DNA of 64,000 nt from Bacteroidota bacterium. Lineage in GTDB: Bacteria > Bacteroidota > Bacteroidia > Cytophagales > Cytophagaceae. Shown piece after piece: positions 17,297 through 25,329 of this stretch; the first letter of the stretch is position 1, and each line of letters opens with the position of its first letter. Below the pieces are notes generated by a model. The model was not told where the DNA came from. It searched no databases and was given only the letters and a program-made list of their open reading frames with translations. Where the stretch lies: NCBI GenBank assembly GCA_023428135.1, contig JAEYZG010000017.1, positions 62,001-126,000 on the forward strand, in the 5' to 3' direction. A program made the position numbers and the translations under genes.

Positions 17297-18697
17297 ATGG
17301 TATTTCAGCCTTACAACTTATCAGCAAATGTTACATGCAGTCTTGTCAGAACCAGCTGTAAAATTCCGTCAATCTTGGTTATGCTGATCTTTTCATTGCT
17401 ATCAAATTCTGTTTACAGTCAGATATTGGATTTACCATTTTATTATGAAAAAAACCTTCCTTTAAATGGATACCCTCCAAAGGTGGAAGAGTATTATTAT
17501 GAATATCACAGTCAGGCAAGAGCACATTACTACAATCATTTTATCGAGTATGATTCTAAGGGAAGAGTTAAGAAACATATTAAAACCAACGAAGGATTAC
17601 TGGACGATGTACCTTTAATATTTCAAACAATCATTGATCCCAGACCAGTTACAATTACCTGTACCTTTGAATATGATGGAAATAACAGGTTGGTGTATTT
17701 TGTTCGAAACCAGCATCAGGAAGAAGTTGGTGACTGGAGGCAGGATGAAGAGTGGATATATGATACATACGGAGCTCTTAAGGAGCATAACTTCTGGGAA
17801 GTGTCAGAAGGACAAAGGATCATTAAAAATCCTTCTGTACGGTGGAATTATCAGAGAAATAATAACGGCCAAGTAGTAAGAGTAGAAAAACAAACTTATG
17901 CCTTTAGTGTTGGAAATCTTACTCTGAGTGAAATAACTCAGTATGGTTATAAGCAGAATGTATTGGATACTATATCAGTTTATCGTGTACTCAATGGTAA
18001 TAATAGTTTAAAGGAAAAGCGTTTCCAGCTTAGTTTCCATCGATATCATGATTTAAATCCCGACTCTATTCTTCTGTCATCCTATATTAGTGTTGCATCA
18101 TCAGGTGATACTACATTTCAGACCATCACTTATGACGGACATGACAGAAAGCTCACATCTTACAGTGTTGGAACTTCAGGTGACACTATAGCCAGGACTA
18201 TCTATGAGTATGATGAGTTTTCAGTGAAAGAGACTTCCAATCATATTGACAGACTAGAAGTTTATTATGATGAAACAGGATATGAGAGATACAGGGAAGA
18301 ATTTCAGAACGGCTTTTCCCTTGCCGTTCCTGCTGACCTCCATACCCGCGTATTGGAGAATGGTAAAATGATCAGTGCACTCCGGGAGATATGGGATCCT
18401 GTAACTTATTTTTATCGTAAGGATACTGAATACCTTTATTCCTATGATGTTACTTCTATACTTCAAAGTAATTATTCAAGAGATAAGATTGCTGTATATC
18501 CTAATCCCAGTTCAGGAACATTCTATCTTGACAGACCAAATGAAGTCTCTCAGCTTAGCTTATATGCCATTGATGGTAAGGTGTGGAACTTTGCACCAGG
18601 TGCTAGTGTTACCTCTGAATGCTCTCCAGGAATTTATTTACTTGTTATAAAATTGAATGAAGGTAGTGTTGAAAAGACTAGATTAGTTATTGAGTAG
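17297..18697 (+). CDS. T9SS-exported protein with YD-like repeats, type A sorting domain
   Basis: A 466-residue secreted protein of unknown function. The ATG at 17297 is preferred; an in-frame TTG at 17276 is the only earlier start. The signal segment is unusual, with a long polar lead before the hydrophobic stretch ending LLSNSVYSQ. The body is rich in Tyr/Asp repeats reminiscent of YD/RHS-like motifs (YDSKGRVKKHIKTNEG, FEYDGNNRLVYFVRN, ITYDGHDRKLTSY, YEYDEFSVKET), common in Bacteroidota surface proteins. The last ~75 residues are a T9SS type A sorting domain (IAVYPNPSSGTFYL, SPGIYLLVIKL, KTRLVIE). It stands alone, divergent from the DUF1800 operon. No enzyme motif is visible. Confidence 0.8.
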   Translation: MVFQPYNLSANVTCSLVRTSCKIPSILVMLIFSLLSNSVYSQILDLPFYYEKNLPLNGYPPKVEEYYYEYHSQARAHYYNHFIEYDSKGRVKKHIKTNEGLLDDVPLIFQTIIDPRPVTITCTFEYDGNNRLVYFVRNQHQEEVGDWRQDEEWIYDTYGALKEHNFWEVSEGQRIIKNPSVRWNYQRNNNGQVVRVEKQTYAFSVGNLTLSEITQYGYKQNVLDTISVYRVLNGNNSLKEKRFQLSFHRYHDLNPDSILLSSYISVASSGDTTFQTITYDGHDRKLTSYSVGTSGDTIARTIYEYDEFSVKETSNHIDRLEVYYDETGYERYREEFQNGFSLAVPADLHTRVLENGKMISALREIWDPVTYFYRKDTEYLYSYDVTSILQSNYSRDKIAVYPNPSSGTFYLDRPNEVSQLSLYAIDGKVWNFAPGASVTSECSPGIYLLVIKLNEGSVEKTRLVIE

Positions 18698-18741
18698 GTA
18701 AAGAGGTTATATTGAATTTAATAGAAAGTGTTCTATAAGTG

Positions 18742-18771
18742 AAAAAAGAGAAAGGTGATTTACCTTTCTCT
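18742..18771 (-). terminator. Intrinsic terminator of the VWA gene
   Basis: Arms AGAGAAAGGT (18747-18756) and ACCTTTCTCT (18762-18771) form a perfect 10-bp stem with a 5-base loop. On the minus strand it is followed by a T-run (A-run 18742-18747), 24 bases after the VWA stop. No T-run exists on the + strand side. Confidence 0.8.
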
Positions 18772-18794
18772 TCCAGGTTAAAAAATATGTAAGC

Positions 18795-19979
18795 TTAAAA
18801 AGTAAGATTCTTCTCCGCTGCCTGTTTTTTTATGGCTTCTATCATTGCCTTGTCAAGCGACTTTTCAGAAGCTTCAGATTTATTCTGTTCTGCAACATAT
18901 TTTTCTCTTTGTATATTCAACTGATGTATTTCTGTCTTGATTTTTTCTCTGTCAGCTTTCTTGGTTTCAATATACTCCTGCTTCTGAACTGTAGTCATGT
19001 TCTGCATTTCCTGAGGCAGTTCTGAGGCCGGAACTTGTTCCACCTTAAAGTCTTTTTCATCTGAAGCATCTACTAAGTCCCAGCTTTTATTTTTATATAC
19101 ATGAGAACTCTTGCTTATAGCTCTGTTTACTTTATTTTCTTTTCCATATTTTTCAGCGTTGGCATCCTGTTCTGCCTGCTTTATTTTCTTTTCTTTACCT
19201 AAGTTTCCATATTCAATATATGTAGTATTTAATTGAGTATTCAAATCAGAAATTTTGTCATCATAAGGAGAAGGGATATAAACCGTTTTTCTATCCTGTT
19301 CAATACTCATATAATTTCCTTTGGTAATATCTGCTCCGCTTTTCCAAAGACCGGTAATCCCTTCCTCGTATGGCCCACAATAAATCGTATTAACTATTAC
19401 ATTTTTAGAGGTTGCCAGTGCGCAGGCCTTTTGATAAGGAACACCACCCTGGTTAAATGGCTCATTGCCTGCAATGAAAATTACCTGTAAATCGTTTCCG
19501 TCTGGAGACCAGTCCAGTTGTTTGCAGGCGGTCTGTATTACGTGGCCACAAAATTCACTACCACCATTAGTAGTCAGTTTAAAGAGATCTTCGGAAATTT
19601 TATCAAGATCATCCGTTAGTGGAGTTACCATTTTTATATAACCTTCCATAGCGCTCAATCTATCATTGCCATACTCATACAATGCTATTTGTATAGTTGG
19701 TTTGATCCCATCACATTTAGCCTGAGCAAGTTCATTGACAATAGTCCAGAGTTGAGATTTAGCCTGTTCAATTAGTCCGTCCATGCTATTACTTGTATCC
19801 AGCAGAAGGGCAACCTTAATTTTCTTTTGTTGAGGTGATGGATCCGGAGGACTTAATTCTTTTTCTTTACTATTCTTTTTAAACAGCAATAGGAAATTAT
19901 TTCCGTATAGAGAACAGGCAAAAGCAATCCAAAATGTGGTGAGCAGGAAAATAGTCTTTTTTCTCATTAACATATCCAT
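18795..19979 (-). CDS. Von Willebrand factor type A domain protein, membrane- or lipid-side anchored
   Basis: A protein of about 394 residues from the ATG at 19979 (others at 19973 and 19967; an in-frame ATG at 20057 gives a poor N-terminus). A hydrophobic segment (TIFLLTTFWIAFACSLYG) follows a short basic start and could be a signal or an anchor. The VWA domain (about residues 55-250) has the MIDAS DxSxS motif in LLLDTSNSMDG, a conserved TTNGGSEFCGH loop and FIAGNEPF. The remaining C-terminal 140 residues are Lys/Glu/Gln rich and likely coiled coil. The downstream half has no recognised domain. It is transcribed away from the sensor kinase gene and has its own terminator. The ligand is unknown. 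Confidence 0.8.
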   Translation of the reverse strand: MDMLMRKKTIFLLTTFWIAFACSLYGNNFLLLFKKNSKEKELSPPDPSPQQKKIKVALLLDTSNSMDGLIEQAKSQLWTIVNELAQAKCDGIKPTIQIALYEYGNDRLSAMEGYIKMVTPLTDDLDKISEDLFKLTTNGGSEFCGHVIQTACKQLDWSPDGNDLQVIFIAGNEPFNQGGVPYQKACALATSKNVIVNTIYCGPYEEGITGLWKSGADITKGNYMSIEQDRKTVYIPSPYDDKISDLNTQLNTTYIEYGNLGKEKKIKQAEQDANAEKYGKENKVNRAISKSSHVYKNKSWDLVDASDEKDFKVEQVPASELPQEMQNMTTVQKQEYIETKKADREKIKTEIHQLNIQREKYVAEQNKSEASEKSLDKAMIEAIKKQAAEKNLTF

Positions 19980-20128
19980 AAGCGTTTTTAATTTTTTAGA
20001 AAGGTATATGGAAATGTGAAGTGAGTAAAGTGAAACTGAGCCAACCGGCAATTTCACTTAGTGAAATTGAATCAAGACTTAGTGAAAATATTTAAGGTGT
20101 TGTAAAAAACTGTTAGTCAATTATTTTG

Positions 20129-20136
20129 TAATTTTG
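20129..20136 (+). promoter_or_regulatory. Putative Bacteroidota -7 box ahead of the sensor kinase gene
   Basis: TAATTTTG matches the TAnnTTTG -7 consensus of the Bacteroidota housekeeping sigma factor exactly and lies 26 bases before the ATG at 20163. A well-spaced TTG -33 element is not clear, so this is tentative. Confidence 0.4.
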
Positions 20137-20162
20137 TTGCTGATGGTTTTAAATGTATTGAG

Positions 20163-22097
20163 ATGCGGAAATTTATATTGATAGTTCTTGTGCTGTTTGC
20201 TGGAGTGCATCTTAACGCACAGGATAAGAAAGTAAAATTTAGTAAATCTTCAATGGTTCCGGATCCTGCTTATGCTCTAATTGATAAAGCTGAAAAAATT
20301 GCAGCAACAGATCCTGCTAAAGCTATTGATTATATTCAGGAAGCGTTGACATTAAACCTTAAGAATGGAGATAAAAGATTAGAAGGCTTATGTTATAAAT
20401 TGCTTGGGGAAATTAATACCAAGCAGGGTATTTATTCCAAAGGTCAGGAGAACTATCTGAAAGCACTTGATATCTTTAGAAGTTTAAAAGAATCTACTCT
20501 TGTAAATGAGACTCTTATAGGATTATCTCTTTCATATGAAAAAGGTAATAATATTAAAGAAGCTATTGATATTAATAGCCAATTAATTAAAGATGCATTA
20601 AGCAAAATTAATAAAAAAGAGCAGACAAGATGGAGGAATAAAAACGGTGACCTCTATTTGTTACTTGGGAATTATCAGCAAGCTTTAGCCGAATACACTG
20701 CTGTGCTTGCTATAGAAGAAAAGGATAAAAATAAGGATGGAATTATTGATGCAAATAACAGAATAGGAAAGGTTTATCTGGAACAGGAAAAAACAAATAA
20801 GGCTGTTCAACATTATGAAAAGCTTGAGCAAATAGCTGAGGAAAGCAAGGATGAAAAGACCAAAGCTGATATCTACAATAACATAAGCCGTGCCTATAGC
20901 AAACAAAACAGAATAGATGATGCATTGAAGGCCAAACAAAAATCATTAGAGGTAACTATAAAGTTAGATGACAAAGATGCACTTGCAAAAGAGTATGTCG
21001 ATGTCGGTAATTTATATCTGGAACAAAAAAGTTCTGCGAATGCTCTTTCTTTCATCGAAAAAGGCATTCAATTATCGGAGGAATCCGGAGACTTGATGAA
21101 AAAAGCTGATGGATTAAAGGCCTTGTCCAAAGCCTATAGAGAATCTGGAAATATTAAGAAGGCAATGGCATTCTATGAAGAATATGTATCCCTTAAAGAT
21201 TCCATACTATCAAAGAGAGAGCATGAAGTTAATAACCTTTTATATGGTAAAGATGATCTTATTTCCAGACAGAAAAAATTGGAGATGCTTGAAAAGGACA
21301 TGGCTCTGAATCAAAAAACCATTGACTTGCTGAGAAAGGATCAGAAAATCAGAGAGGCCGGTTTAAAGCGTCAGCAATTGATTATTTATGGGTTAATGTC
21401 CGGATTGATGCTGGTATTTGGAAGTACCTGGTTGATATTTGCCAGTTCTCGTAAAAGAAGGATTTCCAATCAAAAGCTTGCCTTAAAATCCTTAAGCAGC
21501 CAGATGAACCCGCACTTTATCTTTAATGCACTGAATTCAGTAAATAGTTTCATCGCCAAAAATGATGAGAAATCAGCTAATAAATATCTATCTGATTTTT
21601 CAAAATTAATGAGAGCCGTAATGGAAAACAGTCAGCATGATTTTGTTCCGATTGCTACAGAAATAAGAATACTCGAGCTATACTTGCAGTTGGAGCATTC
21701 ACGTTTTCCGGAAAAGTTTGAATATAAATTTGAGATAGATGAATCTATTAACAGGGAACTTGAAATGCCTCCTATGTTAATTCAGCCTTATATAGAAAAT
21801 GCAGTATGGCATGGTTTAAGATACAAAGAAGAAAAAGGTTTCTTAAAAGTCAGGATTTCTCGGGTGCAGAGTGGGATAGAGGTTGTGATTGAAGACAATG
21901 GTATAGGGAGAAAGAAGTCAATAGAATTTAAAACCCAAAATCAGAAGGAAAACAGCTCTCTTGGTATGAAGAATATTGAAAGCAGACTTGGGATTATTAA
22001 TGAATTATACAAAACGCAGATGAAAGTTGTAATTGAAGATCTGGATGAAGTTAATCAGTCCGGAACAAAAGTTATCATTACAATTGGGACAAAATAA
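20163..22097 (+). CDS. TPR-containing sensor histidine kinase, LytS type
   Basis: A 644-residue membrane sensor kinase. Signal segment 1-20 (LIVLVLFAGVHLNAQ) is followed by about six tetratricopeptide repeats (residues ~35-350) in the periplasm, a coiled coil, one membrane helix (~407-427, LIIYGLMSGLMLVFGSTWLI) and a cytoplasmic His_kinase domain. The phospho-acceptor His451 lies in SSQMNPHFIFNALNSV. The ATPase domain has QPYIENAVWHGL (N box), IEDNGIGRKK and SSLGMKNIESRL. This layout is typical of Bacteroidota TPR-LytS kinases that pair with LytTR regulators. The regulator gene follows after 11 bases. The signal sensed by the TPR domain is unknown. Confidence 0.92.
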   Translation: MRKFILIVLVLFAGVHLNAQDKKVKFSKSSMVPDPAYALIDKAEKIAATDPAKAIDYIQEALTLNLKNGDKRLEGLCYKLLGEINTKQGIYSKGQENYLKALDIFRSLKESTLVNETLIGLSLSYEKGNNIKEAIDINSQLIKDALSKINKKEQTRWRNKNGDLYLLLGNYQQALAEYTAVLAIEEKDKNKDGIIDANNRIGKVYLEQEKTNKAVQHYEKLEQIAEESKDEKTKADIYNNISRAYSKQNRIDDALKAKQKSLEVTIKLDDKDALAKEYVDVGNLYLEQKSSANALSFIEKGIQLSEESGDLMKKADGLKALSKAYRESGNIKKAMAFYEEYVSLKDSILSKREHEVNNLLYGKDDLISRQKKLEMLEKDMALNQKTIDLLRKDQKIREAGLKRQQLIIYGLMSGLMLVFGSTWLIFASSRKRRISNQKLALKSLSSQMNPHFIFNALNSVNSFIAKNDEKSANKYLSDFSKLMRAVMENSQHDFVPIATEIRILELYLQLEHSRFPEKFEYKFEIDESINRELEMPPMLIQPYIENAVWHGLRYKEEKGFLKVRISRVQSGIEVVIEDNGIGRKKSIEFKTQNQKENSSLGMKNIESRLGIINELYKTQMKVVIEDLDEVNQSGTKVIITIGTK

Positions 22098-22108
22098 AAT
22101 CAGGCAGT

Positions 22109-22858
22109 ATGGTAATGAAAGCAGTTATTGTAGATGATGAAGTTTCAGGAAGAGAGACCTTGTCGCATTACATTCAAAAGTATTGCGTGAACGTAGAAGT
22201 GGTAGGTCTTGCAGATTCGGTAAAGTCGGGTTTGGAAGTTATTGAAAAGTGCAGACCTGATATACTTTTTCTCGATGTAGAAATGCCATATGGCAATGCT
22301 TTTGATTTATTGGAGCAGGTGAAAGAAATAACATTTGAGACAGTGTTTGTTACTGCATTCAGCAATTATGCCATAAAAGCTCTCAATTGCAGTGCTGCTT
22401 ACTACATCCTCAAACCAATAGATATTGATGAACTTGTTTCGGCAGTTGATAAAATAAAAGGACAGAGGGAAAGATCAAAGGAATTTATTCATACTAAGAT
22501 ATTGATAGAAAATATCAACATTGTAAATAAGCAGTTACAGAAGATTGTATTACCTACAATGGAAGGTTTTGAAGTGGTTCAGGTGAAAGATATTATAAGA
22601 TGCCAGGCAAACGATAATTTTACAGATATCATTTTAGCTGAAGGTAAAAAGATGCTCATTTGCCGCACTCTGAAGCATTTTGAAGGATTACTGGACGACT
22701 ATGATTTTATGCGGGTACACAAATCACATCTAATCAATATTCAATTTATTAAAAAATATAGAAAGGGAAAAGGAGGGCAGGTGGTGATGTCTGACGGTTC
22801 TGAAATCGATGTATCTCCTGCAAAGAAACAGGATTTTCTGGATCGATTCGGGTCATAG
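22109..22858 (+). CDS. LytTR-family response regulator
   Basis: A 249-residue response regulator. The receiver domain (residues ~3-120) has the acidic pair DDE (9-11), phospho-acceptor Asp56 (FLDVEMPYG), and the later Thr/Lys positions (VTAFSNYAIKAL, YYILKPID). A LytTR DNA-binding domain occupies ~140-245 (IIRCQANDNFTDIILAEGK, FMRVHKSHLINIQFIKK). The start codon at 22109 (MVMKAV) or 22115 (MKAV) both fit. It is 11 bases downstream of the sensor kinase, so the pair is co-transcribed. It should bind direct repeats upstream of its targets; the targets are not evident here. Confidence 0.93.
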   Translation: MVMKAVIVDDEVSGRETLSHYIQKYCVNVEVVGLADSVKSGLEVIEKCRPDILFLDVEMPYGNAFDLLEQVKEITFETVFVTAFSNYAIKALNCSAAYYILKPIDIDELVSAVDKIKGQRERSKEFIHTKILIENINIVNKQLQKIVLPTMEGFEVVQVKDIIRCQANDNFTDIILAEGKKMLICRTLKHFEGLLDDYDFMRVHKSHLINIQFIKKYRKGKGGQVVMSDGSEIDVSPAKKQDFLDRFGS

Positions 22859-22954
22859 CATATACCAGCCTGAGGATATTTTTGTTTAATTTTTTTAATC
22901 AATCTCTTGTCCCTATGTCCCAATGCTTTGGAAACATTGAGGTTAGTTTAATGT

Positions 22955-22962
22955 TATTTTTG
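22955..22962 (+). promoter_or_regulatory. Possible -7 box ahead of the glycosyltransferase
   Basis: TATTTTTG matches TAnnTTTG and lies 14 bases before the ATG at 22977. The very short leader this implies and the lack of a clear -33 element make it weak. Confidence 0.28.
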
Positions 22963-22976
22963 ATATTTTAAACATT

Positions 22977-23672
22977 ATGAAAATCAGTGTAATAATTCCC
23001 ACTTTTCAGGAAGAGGCGAATATTGGACGATTAATCAAGTACCTTAAAAGACAATCAAATCCCTCTTTACTGCATGAGATCATAGTGGCAGACGGAAACA
23101 GTAATGATGAGACTGTTTCAATTGCCCGTCAGCAGGGGGCCAGAGTTTTGATATGTCCTGTAAGGGGAAGGGCAGCCCAAATGAACTTTGCGGCTACACG
23201 TGCATCAGGAAACATTCTTTATTTCATCCATGCCAATACTTTTCCTCCCAAAGGTTTCTGTGATGATATCATTTTTGCAGTGAAAGATGGCTATTCTGCA
23301 GGCTGTTTCAGGCTTCAGGTCGATTATAACCATTGGTTCCTAAGACTGAATTGCTGGTTTACCAGGTTTAATTCTGATTATGTAAAATTTGGTGATCAGA
23401 GTTTATTTGTAACTAAAGAAGAGTTTAAAAACTGTAATGGCTTTGACGAGAAGCTTTATTTTCTTGAAGATCTTGAATTAATTAAGAGAATTAAAAGTAA
23501 GGCAAAGTTTAAAATTGTAAGCAAACATGTTTTGATTTCAGCGAAGAAGTATCTTGATAATGGCATTTATAAACTTCAGATGACATTTTTTCTCTTGTTT
23601 ATTATGTACAAATTGAAGTATTCTCAGGATAAAATGCTAGTGACATATAAACGAATGACTCATTCCAGGTAA
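22977..23672 (+). CDS. Family 2 glycosyltransferase (rSAM/selenodomain-associated type)
   Basis: A 231-residue glycosyltransferase family 2 protein with GT-A fold. Residues 1-12 hold the start strand (KISVIIPTFQEEANI), then HEIIVADGNSNDETVSIA (~38-55) and the GRAAQMNFAATRASG stretch that is typical of the TIGR04283 subgroup. The later FIHANTFPPKGF, SAGCFRLQVD, FGDQSLFVTKEEF and GFDEKLYFLEDLELIKRI match as well. No membrane segment is strong except a short hydrophobic patch near the end (FFLLFIMYKLKY). Members of this subgroup often sit in selenium or sulfur-radical gene clusters, but no such partners are seen here. Sugar and acceptor are unknown. Confidence 0.85.
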   Translation: MKISVIIPTFQEEANIGRLIKYLKRQSNPSLLHEIIVADGNSNDETVSIARQQGARVLICPVRGRAAQMNFAATRASGNILYFIHANTFPPKGFCDDIIFAVKDGYSAGCFRLQVDYNHWFLRLNCWFTRFNSDYVKFGDQSLFVTKEEFKNCNGFDEKLYFLEDLELIKRIKSKAKFKIVSKHVLISAKKYLDNGIYKLQMTFFLLFIMYKLKYSQDKMLVTYKRMTHSR

Positions 23673-23750
23673 AACGATTGATAGAAACCAAAAAATGTCC
23701 GAATATTGTTATCTCTTAGCTGTACTTTATTTTAAAGTATTATTTAAAAG

Positions 23751-24419
23751 ATGACTATGTCAGACAAATTAAAATTCTCATCACTCACTTACCTGTTACT
23801 TGCTTTTTGCCTGGTTTCATGTGCGAAGTCAAAGGAGCAGGCAAACAATGCTAATGTTAAAGAAGAAATCATAAACCCCATGGCAAATTTAGATACTGCC
23901 ACATTCGGAGCAGGATGCTTCTGGTGTGTAGAGGCAATTTTTCAGGATATGAAAGGTGTGCAGAAAGTTGTTTCCGGCTATACTGGCGGACAAGTTGACA
24001 ATCCCACTTATAAAGAAGTTTGTACAGGAAACACCGGTCATGCTGAAGTTATTCAGATCTATTATAACCCTGAAGTAGTTTCTTTTAAGGACTTGCTGGA
24101 AGTATTCTGGCAAACTCATGACCCTACCACTCTGAACAGACAAGGCAACGATGTTGGCTCTCAATACCGTTCATCGGTTTTCTATCATAATACAGAACAA
24201 AAAGAACTGGCAGAAAAATATAAAAAAGAGCTTGATAAGTCGGGAGCATTCAGTAGTCCAATTATAACTGAAATCATGCCTATCAGCAAATTTTTCCCTG
24301 CAGAAGATTATCATCAGAATTACTTTAATCTGAATCAGGGGCAACCTTATTGTACCTATGTAATAAAGCCAAAGGTTGAAAAGTTTAAAAAGGTTTTTGG
24401 TGATAAACTGAAAAAATAA
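23751..24419 (+). CDS. msrA: Peptide-methionine (S)-S-oxide reductase MsrA, lipoprotein form
   Basis: This enzyme reduces methionine-S-sulfoxide in damaged proteins. A lipoprotein signal with lipobox LVSC (Cys24) puts it on the periplasmic side rather than in the cytoplasm. The catalytic motif GCFWC is at 55-59, followed by the family-typical GVQKVVSGYTGGQVDNPTY, EVCTGNTGHAEVIQI, FWQTHDPTTLNRQGND and GSQYRSSVFYH. A likely resolving Cys sits near the end (GQPYCTYVIKPK). It ends directly against the oppositely oriented J-protein gene with no gap. Two close in-frame ATG codons (23751, 23757) exist; either fits the signal. It has no MsrB partner here. Confidence 0.95.
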   Translation: MTMSDKLKFSSLTYLLLAFCLVSCAKSKEQANNANVKEEIINPMANLDTATFGAGCFWCVEAIFQDMKGVQKVVSGYTGGQVDNPTYKEVCTGNTGHAEVIQIYYNPEVVSFKDLLEVFWQTHDPTTLNRQGNDVGSQYRSSVFYHNTEQKELAEKYKKELDKSGAFSSPIITEIMPISKFFPAEDYHQNYFNLNQGQPYCTYVIKPKVEKFKKVFGDKLKK

Positions 24420-25220
24420 TCAGCTTTTAGCCAACAGGAATTGAACTATTATAAATAAGATCATAGCTAGTATTGAAAGGGAAAATCCTGTTTCACTGGA
24501 CTTAACAAACAGGGCTGCAAAACTTGCCCCCATGGCTAGAAAAATCAAAAAAGTAAAAGGATAGTAAATTGAAAAGCCATCTGCATAATTTAACTTTTCA
24601 TCGGAAGCAGGATGGCAGGACTTTACAATACCAAAGATGGGTGTGATATCTACACTGATTGTATCATAAGGTGTAATGGAATTGGCTGATTCAGAATTAA
24701 AATTGAAGTCGATTTTTGAGCTTAGGATTTTGTGGTTGTAATGATCTGTATAATTTGCAGTTTGGGCTTCAAAGCTTGAAATATCTTCTACGATTGTATT
24801 GTCATACCTTTGAGAAATCAAATAATCCAAGGAAAGGATGAGGCAGAAAAAGAATATAAAAGAGGAGAAAAATTTTCCTTTCACTGCAAAATGTTTGTAA
24901 GGATCTTTATTCTTAAACTTCTGTTTACCAGAGTATTTATGGAATGGGCGATAATTTTCTGTATTTGATTTTTCTCCTGAATGGGAAGTCTTTGGCTGAC
25001 TTGACTGATTTAAGCGGAAATCGTAATTATTTTTTTTAACAGGATCACTAAGTACATCATAAGCTTCGTTAATTTCCTGAAATACAGCTTTAGCCTGAGG
25101 AGATGGGTTTTTGTCAGGATGAAATTGCAAAGCAAGTTTTCTGTATGCTTTTTTAATTTCATCCGAAGTAGCTGTAGATGAAAGATGTAAAACTTTGTAA
25201 TAGTCCTTCAATTTCAACAA
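24420..25220 (-). CDS. Membrane-anchored J-domain protein
   Basis: A 266-residue protein with an N-terminal J domain (residues ~5-70: KDYYKVLHLSSTATSDEIKK, HPD at 34-36, and AYDVLSDPVKKNNYD), so it should stimulate an Hsp70 ATPase. It lacks the Gly/Phe, zinc-finger and substrate-binding domains of DnaJ. After a polar linker come a membrane helix (~121-136), a loop, and two more C-terminal helices (YPFTFLIFLAMGASFAALFV and SILAMILFIIVQFLLA). It may therefore recruit DnaK to the membrane. The stop abuts the msrA stop, convergent. No chaperone gene is next to it. Confidence 0.85.
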   Translation of the reverse strand: MLKLKDYYKVLHLSSTATSDEIKKAYRKLALQFHPDKNPSPQAKAVFQEINEAYDVLSDPVKKNNYDFRLNQSSQPKTSHSGEKSNTENYRPFHKYSGKQKFKNKDPYKHFAVKGKFFSSFIFFFCLILSLDYLISQRYDNTIVEDISSFEAQTANYTDHYNHKILSSKIDFNFNSESANSITPYDTISVDITPIFGIVKSCHPASDEKLNYADGFSIYYPFTFLIFLAMGASFAALFVKSSETGFSLSILAMILFIIVQFLLAKS

Positions 25221-25329
25221 ATTTGCCTGTTTTTAATATTTTCCCTTAGCTGTAAATATTATACCATCTTCGGAAAAATTTTGGTCAAATAAAATATTAA
25301 TTTAGGAAAATTAGAGAAGATTTTAATTA

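Noticed and set aside
18254..18650. Two small frames (one on each strand) within the T9SS protein gene at 17297
   Set aside because: Both are shadows; the T9SS domain in the main frame is convincing.
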